A stretch of DNA of 64,000 bases from Mesorhabditis belari (Eukaryota; Nematoda; Chromadorea; Rhabditida; Rhabditidae), in contig CAUEEP010000700.1 of NCBI GenBank assembly GCA_958450365.1, positions 1-64,000 on the forward strand. Reading direction: 5' to 3'. The notes beneath the pieces are model-generated. The model was not told the origin of the DNA and did not search any database. It was given only the letters and a program-made list of their open reading frames with translations. Of this stretch, positions 43,725 through 54,613 are shown piece by piece; within the stretch, counting starts at the first letter, position 1, and every line of letters begins with the position of its first letter. The translations under genes were made by a program, and so were the position numbers.

Positions 43725-46700
43725 TCAATCAACATATTGTTTAGTTCCTGTTAGGTGTTCCACGTAGATGTCCCTGGACCATTTGATTGCATCGGAAACC
43801 ATTAGCTTCTTCATGAGTTGACCATATCGCAGTGAGACGCCGAGTTTTCTAAGTATTACATCGTTAGTTAAACACCATCCACCAAGGGGGCCGACCGTAA
43901 AAGCATCCAGATAGACGTCGTAGTTGAGGGCTCGGAGTTGGTTGGCGATGTCGTCGTACTTCCGAAGCTTCTCTTGTCTGGAGTTGATGAAGGCGTCCAC
44001 TCGGTTCTCGAAGGGCATTGTTACGTCGATGATGGTCACCGTCTTGGCTTGGTGGTCCTGGATGACAAGGTCGGGCCGTAGGTCGGAGTTAATGCCTGGA
44101 ACTTGTTGGTTAATACGCATTAATGAAGTTTCAGGAATCTTAACAGCCTTTACGAGTCGGTCCAAGATGGCGTTGTGTCTTCGGGTGATCGTCGCGAGAT
44201 GGGGCTTGCAATGGCATAACACGTGGGGAAGAGTTTCGGAGGAGTGTCCACATCGCCTGCAATTTTTGTTACCATTACCAAATCTTTTAGTGGCATTCAG
44301 GGGGGACACAGTCCAAACGTGCTCGATGGATGAATCTCCAGTCTGCAAAACGGGTGAATTGACCCGTTTGCAGAAAGTGGTTCGAGCAGTTTGAACTGGT
44401 CGTAAGGCTGTAAACTTTTCCCTGATCCGGCTTGGAGATGAGGCTCTGGCGGTAGAACTCTCGGACGGCAGAACGAAGGGAGTATTCGACGGTTGTGGCT
44501 GGAAGTTGGGTTTTATTTAGTAAAAGGTTAATTTTGCCAGATTCCCATTTCCATTCGATGTCCATCTTCGCCTTCAGTCTTCGAGTCGCTTTGCGTAGTC
44601 GGATCCACATGTTGGTGATGTCGCTGGACTCAAGCCTGAAATCTCCTTCCATTGAACCGTTCAGATACTGAGTAATTTCTTGTTCGTTACGTATCGCCCT
44701 CCGAAGTCGTTTGGTCACCGTCTCGTGGAGGCAGGCTGCGGCGAAGTCCTTGACATCTGGTGAGGTGAGTAGTCGGAGGCCGTGCACAAGCTTGGAGACA
44801 TCCGCGAGAACTGAAATTTTCTGTAGACCTAAACCACCCATCTGACTGGAGAGGTAGAGGACTTCTGGACTGGCGCGTTCCGGCAGATTCATCCATTTCT
44901 TGGCGACGGCCTTGAGCTTGTTGTCGAATGCTGTAAGTGGCTTTTTTGCTACAACACCATTTTTTAGATGAAAAGAGATACACGGTAAAACAAAGGTGTT
45001 GATGGCGTCGGCCTTCTGCCATGGAGCGAGTAACGAGGAGTCGAGGGCGTCGAGCTGGGCGGTCATCTTCTCAATCACCTTCTGAGCGCTGGGGGCGGAG
45101 TGATAGCCGGTTGGTGTGCCTAGGTGTTCATATAGGTCGTCCTCAGAGTGGACGGCTATAAACTCCCCTTGTACTCGTAGTCGGTTGTTGAGCGCTTGTT
45201 TCTTCTTCCCATCGATGCAGAGGCTGGCGCACTTCTTCGAGTTGAACTTCAGCCCTAACCAGTCAGCTGCCGAGGAGACGACATCGAGTGTTTTCTGAAG
45301 TTGGGTTGGGGTACCTGTGATTACCGCAAGGTCGTCCGCGTAGGCTAGCACATCCACATTTCGTCCATGCATCTTGTATCCGTTGTTGACTTGGGAGATG
45401 GCTCGGAGAAGAGGCTCAAGTGTTAAATTAAAGATAATGGGTGACAAAGGGCAACCCTGCTTTACTCCTGCCTGAATTGGGATGTCGTTGGTCGGACCAG
45501 TGGAGCTTCGGATGGTTGTGGAGCAGTTGGCGTAGAGACGGCGGATGACCTCGATGGCAGTGTCGTTGAGTCCGGCGTACTTTAGGGCACTGAAAATGGA
45601 TTGATGGGGAACACTACCAAAGGCATTTGTTAGGTCAAGCCATGCCATTGAAACTTGTTTTCGGTTCCGTCGCGCGTCCACGATGGTCGATTGGAGAACG
45701 AAGTTGTGTTCCGCACATCCGTCGGCTGCCACGAAGCCCTTCTGCGATTTGGAGATACGTCCATGGCGGCTTGCCCACTTCCCAAGACGATTTGCTAAAG
45801 TTGAAGTGTAAACCTTTGAAATAGTGTTGGACATGGAGATAGGTCTCCAGTTGTTAACTTCTCTTTTGTCGCCCTTCTTGTGGAGCAGCACCGTCGAGGA
45901 TTGATTCCATTTCGCTGGCACGTGATGTAGTCGGTGACAAGCGTTGAAGAGCGAGGCAAGGATGTGTGCACCGTTGTCGTACTTCTTCCACACGGCGTAG
46001 CGAAGGAGGTCCGGACCAGGCGCGGTGTTGGAGCATCGGGAGAGACGAGACCAAACCTCCGGAGCTGTAAAGATTTCGTTAAATGGGTCAATATCACCGG
46101 CCAAGTTGTCCTCTTGCTCTGGCACGAAGTCGGGGATCGTCGGATCCACTAGTGGGGATGGTCCAAACACGTCGCTGAAATGCCGGTGGAGGTCGTTTGC
46201 TGGAATTTGACAGAATGGTGAACCTGCCTCAACAACTTCTCTGAATGCCCGTGGGCGACACTTCCTGTAGAGCTTCTGGATCCTCGATGCAGCCCTTGGA
46301 TCGTAGCGTGGTGGTCCTCTTCTTGTTGGCGGCGGCTGTCTTCTTGGCTGGGCTGGGCGTGGACTCTTCGGCGGCGCGTCTCCCATCTTTGTTGTCTTCT
46401 TCGCCTCTTCCACGAGCTGTTCGAGCAGGGTGTCTAGATCTTGAGGATTAGTAACCCTATTAAACTTGTCCGTCCATTCCCGTTGATGTGGAGCTCCATT
46501 TGCGGCCATTGGTGGTGGCGGTTGAGGCATTGGAGGGCTCCTGAGCGGGGTCCGGTGGTGAATCGTGAAGGTGTTGTTCAGCTCGGCTGGTGGTGGGCTG
46601 GGTGGAGGCGTGGCGTGTAGTTGGCGAGCTGCGGCAGGTCCGGTGACTGGGGAACCGATGATTTCCTCAATTAGAGTTTCATTAGGGATTTCTTTAGTAG

Positions 46701-47829
46701 TCTCATGAGAAAACTCTGGCCTCTGACCGTTCCTTTTGCGTGTTGCCTTCTTTTTGTAGCCGGGTGGAGGTGGGTGGGCATCCGGTGGCGATCCGATCTC
46801 AATTGAGTCATTATTCGCCTCCAACTGACCTCTCCGTTGTGTTGTTCCCTTCTTCTTGCAGCTGGGGAGGTGTGGGTTGAAATCCCTCTTGCCGTGGAAG
46901 TGGGCCAGACATCGAGTGCATTCGAAGACGAGCTTGGCGACGTGTATGCGGAGGTGCGCCTGTAAGCTTTTAATTGATTTAAGTTTGGCTGCGGCTGGAG
47001 CGACACATAGGCGACACCTGAGATCTATGCTTTCAATACTTTCTATATTTTCTATCTTGACTATGTAGTCGTTAAAAAGCAGAGGGAACCCATCCTCGTC
47101 GCATGATTTCCTCAGGTGTTCGTCCGCCTTTTTCTTTGTGTCGAACTCCAGACCACAGCTCTTGCACCTAAACACAAACTCATCCTTCCAGCCGTGCTTG
47201 TTGCCGAGGTGCTTCTTGAGGTCCCCCTGCCGGATGTAGATGCCTTCACACCATTTGCACTTGAGACGTTCGTCGAGCGGCATATCCAGAAAGTATTTAG
47301 ATAAGGTTTGGGTTAAGTTAAACCTCCCTGGATCTGCCATTCCAACGTCTTCGGTGGTGTCCTCGGCGGGATGCCCGGAGGTGCGTAACGAGGTGGCGAG
47401 AGAAGAGGAGGCTTTTGATCGTGTCGGGGCATCGTGTCGGGGCTCGTGTGAGTAGTCGTCCTTGGCATCGCGTCGGGGCTCAGATAGTCGTGTCGGTAGT
47501 CGGTGGTCTCCGTCGTCGTCGCTCGCGCCCGACATTAAATGGGATTGTCTCGGCAATGCTGCCTTAACAAGAAACCCATTTAAGCCGATAAGGTCGTCTT
47601 CGTCGTCGTCCCTGGAGTTAACATTCGGCGTGACGGGGTAGCTCAACCGCTTTTGATCGCAGGAGCTGGGGCTAAAAATAAAGCCCCCCCCGTCTTCCGA
47701 GCTGTTTAACGTCGTAGGGGAATTGACGGCTTTTATAGACTGTGGCTGTCTGTCCGTGGAGGCGGCGGCGGAAGAGGCGACGAGGGAGGCTTCCCCTTGT
47801 AGTCGATGTAGACGCCTCGTGGTTCTCAT
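43725..47829 (-). pseudogene. Zinc finger / RT / RLE protein of B2, one frameshift
   Basis: The first ATG is at 47829 (MRTTRRLH...). The frame is open upstream to a TTG at 47895, but that is not needed. Order: acidic region with one DLIGL...AALPRQ motif; four zinc fingers (starting CKWC, CKSC, CRLC, CTRC); Pro-rich linker; RT with YADD near 45335; C-terminal CCHC; RLE. A sixth G at 44300-44305 (other copies have five) shifts frame at RLDCVP, about 190 residues before the end. The remaining CCHC and endonuclease frame is 43725-44348. One base change separates it from an intact gene. Confidence 0.9.
47535..47583 (-). other. Covarying RNA hairpin inside the B2 ORF
   Basis: Sense strand: TTAAATGGG/CCCATTTAA (9 bp), TTGT/ACAA, GGCA-GCAT-TGCC. 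Immediately upstream is CTTATCGGCTTAA, identical to U2 nt 45-57 over 12-13 bases. The region encodes DLIGLNGFLVKAALPRQ. Confidence 0.75.
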
Positions 47830-47906
47830 AGTTCCAATCTCTGTATTGTACTGTTCCAGCCTTACCCAGTATACACCGGTGCGTGACGTTAACAAGCGAT
47901 AAACTT

Positions 47907-47963
47907 ATTAAGCCGATAAGAACAGATACTACACATTGATCTTAGCCAGAGGCCAGAAGCGAT
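47907..47963 (-). pseudogene. U2: U2 snRNA 5' part (nt 1-57) beyond B2
   Basis: Normal U2 upstream flank follows; the promoter side is untouched. Confidence 0.95.
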
Positions 47964-48737
47964 ACAGAACGAGAGAAAGGGAGCGGTATCTATTGGGCAG
48001 GGATCCCAGAAAGAGGCCGAGTCGCGACGCGCACAAAGAACGCGCGTGGTCGAGTGTTTTTTTCGTCAATTTCACCAATTTGATGGTTGTCATTCCCTTT
48101 CGATACCGCAAGAATGTGTGATTTGATGGTTGTACGGAGATTGGCTTTTATTTTGACTATCAGGCAACATCAACGTCAATTTTGTAGCGTCACATCCCTT
48201 GTTTCCCATAATTACAAATCGCTGTGTTTCGTCTTCTGATAAATTATTCAAACGAAAAGTAACAGCACTTCCTTTAAAGAACATCCTTTAAATTCACTGC
48301 ATTGTTTGAAAGTTCGTAATCAATGTATTTCGATGATTCTTGTTGGAGTTTTCGCATTTGATGAATTTCAATTTTGATCAATTTCGACTCAATTTCACCA
48401 CTACAACAAGACCTATTTTTCAAAATTTTTTCCACCATATAGTGGAAGAGTTTCGCACCCACTGATTCACTGAAAGTGAATCAGTGGCCCCCGCGCCGAA
48501 AAAACGCTCATTTTTTTTGGGTAACAATGTACGTACGGTATAAAAATGTAGGTACGGTATAATGGCTATTAATGGCTACTATACGGTAGTTTGAAGGGGA
48601 AGAAAAACCCCTGCGCTTCGTCGCCACTCATTGATTACCGTAAATGATTAAAAATGAATCGAACGAACCGACTTGATGACAAAATGAAACGAACAGCACG
48701 AAAGCCTTTCCACTTCACTCTCAACTTTCGCATTCCC
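47964..48737. other. U2-SL1 spacer after B2 (alpha type)
   Basis: No gene seen. Confidence 0.7.
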
Positions 48738-48837
48738 TTTGTGCATCCCCTTGACGGGGATGCGTTCCAAAATTTTATCAAGACACTTTTACAAGGTCTT
48801 GGGGTTAATGCTAACCTCAAACTTGGGTAATTAAACC
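48738..48837 (-). ncRNA. SL1: SL1 RNA gene, unit 21
   Basis: CACTTTTACAAGG variant as in unit 19. Confidence 0.95.
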
Positions 48838-48964
48838 GAAGTGGGAGATCTCTGTCGCGCTATGTGTAGAGGTCGTAGGCCAGTAGCCGCTTTTTCCTAC
48901 GAGACACACAAAAGGTGCACACAGTCGCGTCGTCTCGCGTCTCTTCGGTGATAAAGGATAGCTT

Positions 48965-48995
<31 letters not shown>

Positions 48996-49062
48996 CCTTT
49001 CTTTCCTTTCTTTCGTTTCTTTCCTTTCAACTATTTCAACCGTCTTTCACCGCCCAGCACTC

Positions 49063-49181
49063 GCTTACGACCATACCACGTTGAAAACACGGCATCCCGT
49101 CCGATCTGCCAAGTTAAGCAACGTTGGGCTCGGTTAGTACTTGGATCGGAGACGGCTTGGGAATCCCGAGTGTCGTAAGCT
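49063..49181 (+). rRNA. 5S rRNA gene, unit 21
   Basis: Array consensus. Confidence 0.97.
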
Positions 49182-49298
49182 TTTTGCTTTTCGCCGGTAG
49201 AGTAAAGATGATGGTTTGCTTGTAGGTTTCGATAAAATAAAGGAAGACTGTCGCTTTGCGCTTTGTTTTTCGTTCTTTATTTTGTTCCCCATCACTGG

Positions 49299-49450
49299 GG
49301 GGTGTGCGCCGATCCCGCCAGTAAGTGCAATAGCGGGCCGACGCTGTACGGCGAGAAGCAAGCTTCTACAAACCGTACCCGTTCCAAAAATTGATTAATC
49401 TCGATGAGTTCAATAGAACTCGTACCGGAGATTAAGCCGATAAGAACAGA
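49299..49450 (-). pseudogene. U2: U2 snRNA 3' part, unit 21, split by C2
   Basis: U2 nt 38 to end. No 5' part remains beyond C2. Confidence 0.95.
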
Positions 49451-52400
49451 TTAAGTTTATTTCAGTGCATGATGGGCATGGTACAAAACCCCAGCCGGTC
49501 TATCACAACGGATTAAAATACAGGAAATGTATGAACCCACATTTAAGAAAACATAGGGTATATGCAAACACAGAAAGGGTTGAATGAGGAATAGTAGATG
49601 GGCCTAGTGAATTAGGAAACCATGAGAAGAGGTATGCACAGATAGAAATGTTGAGTAGAATATAGAACATTAGAGCACAAAGCAATAAATGTTATGAACC
49701 TATAGGAAAACACAAGACTAAATGAAAGTCAGAACGAAAGTTAGATATGAGAGATATGTGAGATGCATTATCACAGATATTTGATCGCAAGGTAAGATAG
49801 GGATGATTTTGGCTAGGAGGAGACAAAAGAGAAAGACAACAAGAAAGCAAGAAAGAAGAGAAGACTAAGAACTCAGGGGTCGTATTGGCGGGTTCCAGTG
49901 ATGTGTTCGACGTAGATGTCCCGGCTCCATTTCACGGCATCCGACACCATCAGCTTCTTCATGAGACGTGCGTAGCGGAAGGAGACACCAAGCTTCTTGA
50001 GGAGTTCGTCGTTGGCGAGATCCCATCCACCGAGCGGGCCGACCACGAAAGCGTCGAGGATCACCGAGTAGCCGAGAGCTTCGAAGTGCTGGGCGATCGT
50101 TTGGTACTTGCGTTGTTTTTCTTGGCGGGCAGCTAGGAAGGCTTCGGGTCGGTTCTCGAATGGCATCGTGACGTCGATGAGTTGCACCGTCTTGAGGGTT
50201 GAGTCGATGATCAGGATGTCGGGCCGGAATTTCGCATCGAAGTTGGGCACGTGTTGGTTGAGTCGGACTTGGCTTGTGACTGGCGGCTTGAGGGCTTTGA
50301 CGAGACGGTCGACGATGGCATTGTGTCGGCGGGTGATTGCAACCATGTGCGGGTTGCAGTGGCACAGCACATGGGGCAGAGTTTCGTTTGGATGAGCACA
50401 TCGTCGGCACCGTCTGTCGCCTGTACCGAAGCGTCGAGTCCCGTTGAGAGGCACGCAGTCGAGTCGGGCACGGTGAAGGAAGCGCCAGTCAGCGAAGCGG
50501 GTGAAGGAGCCGTCACGCATGAAGTGGTTGGAAGAAGTGGAGAGCGTGGTGACGGTGTAGACCTTCCCTTGATCCGGCTTTGCGAGAAGTTGGCGGAGAT
50601 GGTAGTCGCGGATGGCACTTCGGAGAGTCGTTTCGACGGTTCGTGGTGGGATGTTGGAGCCGTTCAATTGGAGCGTGAGTTGGTCGACGAGCCACACCCA
50701 TTGCACAGCCATGAACTTGTGGAGGCTACGGGTAGCCACTCGGAGACGAGACCACATCGAAGAGAGGTCGGAAGAAGCTCGGGCAAAGTCTCCATCGAGT
50801 CGGCCATTGAGGTAGTCGGCAAGTTCTTCGTTGGAGGCGGCACGACGGAGCTTCTTCTTGACCACGTCTCGGAGCTGTGGATAGGCGATGGGCTGCATGT
50901 TGGCCGTGGAGAGCAGGCGGAGGGCGTGGACGAGTTGGAACACATCAGCGAGCGGGTTCATTTGAAGGAAGCCGAGTCCACCCATCTGGTTGGAGAGGTA
51001 GACCACTTCCGGACTGCCACGTGACGGGAGATTGAGCCACTTCTTGCCGAGAGCCTTCAGCTTGTTGTCGAATTCGGTCAGAGGCTCCTTTGGGACGACA
51101 CCGTTCTTCAGATGGAAGGAGAGGCATGGGAGTACGAACGTGTTGACCGCATCAGCTTTCTGCCACGGTGCAAGAAGAGATTTGTCGATTGACTCGACGT
51201 GGTTTGTCATCTTCTGCAAGGCAGCTTCGGCTGATGGGGCGCGGTGGTAGCCGGTGGGCACTCCGAGGTGTTCGTAGGTGTCGTCTTCTTTGAGCATGAC
51301 CATTGGCTTGGCTTGGATGTTGAATGGAACGGGAAGAGCGGCGTGTTGGCGACCATCGATGACGAGTGAAGCACACTTCTTGGCGTTGAAGGCGAGTCCA
51401 GACCAGGAGGCGACGGTGGTGACCACATCGAGCATGTCATGGAGGCGAACCGAGCTCTTGGCGACGAGGGCGATGTCATCGGCGTAGGCGAGTACGTCGA
51501 TGTGTTGTCCGTTGAGTTGGTATCCATACTGTTGGTCGTGTAGGGCACGGAGCATCGGTTCGAGGGCCAGGTTGAAGACAATGGGGCTGAGTGGGCACCC
51601 TTGTTTCACCCCGGCTTGGATTCGGATGGCATCGGTTGGTCCGTCGGAGCTCCTGATCGTGGTGGAGGCGTTGGAGTAGAGTCGCTTCACCGTCTCGATG
51701 GAGTTGTCGTGGAGGCCAGCAAACTTCAGTGACTCGAAGAGCATCTCGTGTGGGACGGAGCCGAAGGCATTGGTGAGGTCCAGCCACGAGATGGCTACGG
51801 TTTGGCGAGTCCTTCGGGCGTCATTGATCACCGTCTGGAGTGTGAAGTTGTGCTCGGCGCATCCGTCGACCGCCATGAAGCCTTTCTGCGACGATGAGAC
51901 ACGTTGGTGGCGGGCTGCCCAGGATCCAAGACGGGCGGAGAGGCATGAGGCGTAGGTCTTGGCAATCGTGTTGGAGAGGGTGATGGGCCTCCAGTTGCCA
52001 ACGTCCGTCTTGTCTCCTTTCTTGTGGATGAGGATCGTCGCAGATTCGTTCCAGGTGGCCGGTACACATCGAAGTCGGTGGATGGTGTTGAAGAGCGTTG
52101 AGAGGATGTGAGCACCGATGTCGAACTTCTTCCAGGACACGTAGCGAATGCCATCTGGGCCGGGAGCCGTGTTGGAGCAGCGGACGAGGCGTTTCCACAC
52201 TTCTTCAGGGGTGAAGTCGGTGGCGAACGGGTCGGCCTCGTCGGCTGGGATTGGCGTGACTTGTGGCGGCACCAGGGCTGGCATTGGTCCTACGAGTGGA
52301 AGTGATGGGCCGAAGACTTGTGTGAAGTGTTGATGGAGTGTAGCTTTGTCGATGGCGCAAAACGGTGAATCAGCGTCGACCACTTCCCGAAAGGCGCGTG

Positions 52401-52561
52401 GACGAGAAGATCGATAGAGCTTCTGTATCCTCGCGGCGTCTTTCGGGTCGTAGGTTGGTCTCTGAGGCGGCTTTCGGCGGTTGGGTTGGCCTTGAGCACG
52501 CGGAGGTGGTCGAGAGGGGGCTTTTTCACCGTCTGCTTGGCAGGTCTTCTTCTTCACTTCA
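49451..52561 (-). mobile_element. Retrotransposon C2 (family C), 5'-truncated into the SL1 flank
   Basis: Same 3' end as C1, with a 422-bp 3' UTR. The 5' end is truncated before the zinc fingers and fused, through a short CTTCACTTCACTTCAC overlap, to sequence about 40 bp from the next SL1 3' end. U2 nt 1-57 and about 730 bp of spacer were lost. SL1 and 5S of the next unit are intact. Confidence 0.92.
49873..52557 (-). CDS. RT / CCHC / restriction-like endonuclease protein of C2, N-terminally truncated
   Basis: 894 codons with no internal stop. The nominal GTG start at 52557 is an artefact of truncation; the first in-frame ATGs lie further inside. Basic Pro-rich linker, then YDPKDAARIQKLYR, WRPITLSNT, WLDLTNAF, GVKQGCPLSPIVFN, LAYADDIA (51469-51492), CRRC-x8-H-x4-C, RRHNAI, RPDILII and DVTMPFENR. 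It has all RT and nuclease residues but no DNA-binding fingers and no promoter of its own. Enzymatically it could be intact; mobilisation in cis is unlikely. Confidence 0.88.
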   Translation of the reverse strand: MKKKTCQADGEKAPSRPPPRAQGQPNRRKPPQRPTYDPKDAARIQKLYRSSRPRAFREVVDADSPFCAIDKATLHQHFTQVFGPSLPLVGPMPALVPPQVTPIPADEADPFATDFTPEEVWKRLVRCSNTAPGPDGIRYVSWKKFDIGAHILSTLFNTIHRLRCVPATWNESATILIHKKGDKTDVGNWRPITLSNTIAKTYASCLSARLGSWAARHQRVSSSQKGFMAVDGCAEHNFTLQTVINDARRTRQTVAISWLDLTNAFGSVPHEMLFESLKFAGLHDNSIETVKRLYSNASTTIRSSDGPTDAIRIQAGVKQGCPLSPIVFNLALEPMLRALHDQQYGYQLNGQHIDVLAYADDIALVAKSSVRLHDMLDVVTTVASWSGLAFNAKKCASLVIDGRQHAALPVPFNIQAKPMVMLKEDDTYEHLGVPTGYHRAPSAEAALQKMTNHVESIDKSLLAPWQKADAVNTFVLPCLSFHLKNGVVPKEPLTEFDNKLKALGKKWLNLPSRGSPEVVYLSNQMGGLGFLQMNPLADVFQLVHALRLLSTANMQPIAYPQLRDVVKKKLRRAASNEELADYLNGRLDGDFARASSDLSSMWSRLRVATRSLHKFMAVQWVWLVDQLTLQLNGSNIPPRTVETTLRSAIRDYHLRQLLAKPDQGKVYTVTTLSTSSNHFMRDGSFTRFADWRFLHRARLDCVPLNGTRRFGTGDRRCRRCAHPNETLPHVLCHCNPHMVAITRRHNAIVDRLVKALKPPVTSQVRLNQHVPNFDAKFRPDILIIDSTLKTVQLIDVTMPFENRPEAFLAARQEKQRKYQTIAQHFEALGYSVILDAFVVGPLGGWDLANDELLKKLGVSFRYARLMKKLMVSDAVKWSRDIYVEHITGTRQYDP

Positions 52562-52605
52562 CTTCACGAAAGCCTTTCCACTTCACTCTCAACTTTCGCA
52601 TTCCC

Positions 52606-52705
52606 TTTGTGCATCCCCTTGACGGGGATGCGTTCCAAAATTTTATCAAGACACTTTGACAAGGTCTTGGGGTTAATGCTAACCTCAAACTTGGGTAATT
52701 AAACC
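52606..52705 (-). ncRNA. SL1: SL1 RNA gene, unit 22
   Basis: Consensus RNA, but its 3' flank beyond about 40 bp is retrotransposon C2 rather than spacer. Confidence 0.95.
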
Positions 52706-52832
52706 GAAGTGGGAGATCTCTGTCGCGCTATGTGTAGAGGTCGTAGGCCAGTAGCCGCTTTTTCCTACGAGACACACAAAAGGTGCACACAGTCGCGTCG
52801 TCTCGCGTCTCTTCGGTGATAAAGGATAGCTT

Positions 52833-52863
<31 letters not shown>

Positions 52864-52930
52864 CCTTTCTTTCCTTTCTTTCGTTTCTTTCCTTTCAACT
52901 ATTTCAACCGTCTTTCACCGCCCAGCACTC

Positions 52931-53049
52931 GCTTACGACCATACCACGTTGAAAACACGGCATCCCGTCCGATCTGCCAAGTTAAGCAACGTTGGGCTCG
53001 GTTAGTACTTGGATCGGAGACGGCTTGGGAATCCCGAGTGTCGTAAGCT
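52931..53049 (+). rRNA. 5S rRNA gene, unit 22
   Basis: Array consensus. Confidence 0.97.
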
Positions 53050-53166
53050 TTTTGCTTTTCGCCGGTAGAGTAAAGATGATGGTTTGCTTGTAGGTTTCGA
53101 TAAAATAAAGGAAGACTGTCGCTTTGCGCTTTGTTTTTCGTTCTTTATTTTGTTCCCCCATCACTG

Positions 53167-53318
53167 GGGGTGTGCGCCGATCCCGCCAGTAAGTGCAATA
53201 GCGGGCCGACGCTGTACGGCGAGAAGCAAGCTTCTACAAACCGTACCCGTTCCAAAAATTGATTAATCTCGATGAGTTCAATAGAACTCGTACCGGAGAT
53301 TAAGCCGATAAGAACAGA
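53167..53318 (-). pseudogene. U2: U2 snRNA 3' part, unit 22, split by the D4-A3-B3 stack
   Basis: U2 nt 38 to end. The nt 1-57 part is 8.7 kb away at 62019-62075. Confidence 0.95.
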
Positions 53319-53852
53319 TTAAGTTTATTCAGCGAATGATGGGCTCGGTATGCACCCCGGCCGGTGTATGACAATTACGGGTCAAACTTGAGAAAATGAG
53401 AGGATGCAACACACAGAAAATTTGAGGCGGCATATAAAAGGGTGGGTCAATGAAATGGAAAGATGAAACATCGAAAAGATGAAAACATCCAGATATAAGA
53501 AGAAACATTTGATTGCAAAAATCAAGATGTTGCAAAATAAGACATCACGAACCGGAAAGATGAATGATGAATGATCGTTTCTTTGGAGTGGAGGCTCTCT
53601 TCTTCACCGTCGTTGAGGTAGAGGAAGGCATTGTCGACTTCTGGCATCCACAGGCGGCCTAGGGTTGAGGCATGAAGCGGCGGCACACACCATCAGGATG
53701 AGTAGTCGACATCTTCTTCACCGTCTGTCTTCTTGTAGTCTTGGGGCAGTCGAACGCTTCTTCACCGTCGTTGAGCGAAAGATTGGGCGGAGTCCTCGGG
53801 CCTGATCACTGTCAGATGGCGCCTAGGGTTGAGGCATAAAGCGGCGGCACCA

Positions 53853-54191
53853 TCATCGAGATCGCAGGGGGCCGATCGGGTCTCGGACGCCTTTCTTCAC
53901 CGTCTGGGCAGGCAGGGTGTGATACGAGGGGCTGGACGTCTTCAGGCGGCGGCATGGGAAGGCATAAAGCGGCGGCACACCATCGACGTCTTGGTAGCAT
54001 CCATCAGCATCCTTTCTGGGCAGCAACTTTGGCGACGAGACGAGAACGACGAGTTTGCCCGACATCAATGAGGTTTGTCTCGGCAATGCTGCCTCAACAA
54101 GGTCACTCATTGAGTCGATAAGAAGAGCAGATTCTTCACCATCAAACGGCGGCGGCGTGAAGAGTGGAGTGACGAGGGCCAGTGGTTCCAA
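53853..54191 (-). pseudogene. Residual N-terminal ORF of D4
   Basis: About 110 codons. Includes LLIDSMSDLVEAALPRQ-x3-MSG, matching the DLIGL...AALPRQ...M-x-G motif in the A3 and B2 N-terminus. This supports D4 as an internally deleted derivative keeping the 5' part of an element. The nominal start is TTG; translation is uncertain. Confidence 0.55.
54065..54113 (-). other. Covarying RNA hairpin, D4
   Basis: TCAATGAG/CTCATTGA outer stem, TTGT/ACAA, GGCA-GCAT-TGCC. The outer stem differs from B2 on both sides while staying paired. Confidence 0.75.
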
Positions 54192-54362
54192 TCAACGTTT
54201 TTCCCTGCTCTGCACAGCTCAATGAGTTTCGTCCTCCGCTCGACCGACAGATTGCTCTGAAGTATCTCCGAGACTGATGAGTCCAAAACTATGGGCTTTC
54301 GTCTTCCACTCGACCGACAGATTGCTCTGAAGTATCTCCGAGATTTACGAGTCCAAAAGCCT

Positions 54363-54382
54363 ATTAAGCCGATAAGAACAGA
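54363..54382 (-). repeat. U2: 20-bp U2 target duplication between D4 and A3
   Basis: U2 nt 38-57 only. A3 starts at the next base, so A3 inserted into the U2 5' part left by D4. Confidence 0.95.
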
Positions 54383-54613
54383 GGAAGTTTATTCAGATAA
54401 TGCTTTTGAAATTTCAATAATATATGTTGCCCGATGGCATAATTGATGAATACAAATACAGTCAGAAGTATTTGCATAGGAAAATCAGATAGGTTAAATG
54501 AATCATAATAGCATATATTGAAAAATTGGTCTAGGAGACAACAATTTTAAGAAAGTTGAAAAATATAGTCAGTAAGAATAAATGTACGACAACAAGTAAG
54601 GGCTTCCCTCTGC

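Larger units (their letters stand above)
43496..47906 (-). mobile_element. Retrotransposon B2 (family B), full length
   Basis: 4,411 bp between two perfect copies of the 20-bp target (TCTGTTCTTATCGGCTTAAT on the - strand). 5' UTR about 77 nt, one long ORF, 3' UTR about 229 nt ending GAATAAAACTTCC without poly(A). 5' and 3' ends match family A closely. Confidence 0.95.
53319..54362 (-). mobile_element. Non-autonomous U2-specific element D4
   Basis: 1,044 bp, related to but distinct from D1-D3. 3' end ...GAATAAACTTAA, like C. The 70-bp leader repeat is present twice (54227-54296 and 54297-54360). No internal U2 fragment; in its place the hairpin (54065-54113) is preceded by CTTATCGACTCAA. Several TTCTTCACCGTC repeats and TGCC...GGCA stems fill the body. 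The 20-bp target follows at 54363-54382, then A3. Confidence 0.87.

Noticed and set aside
47829..47895. Upstream TTG start for the family A/B ORF
   Set aside because: The frame is open, but the ATG 22 codons downstream starts a conserved protein. The upstream part is the element 5' UTR, also kept in B3 where the ATG is deleted.
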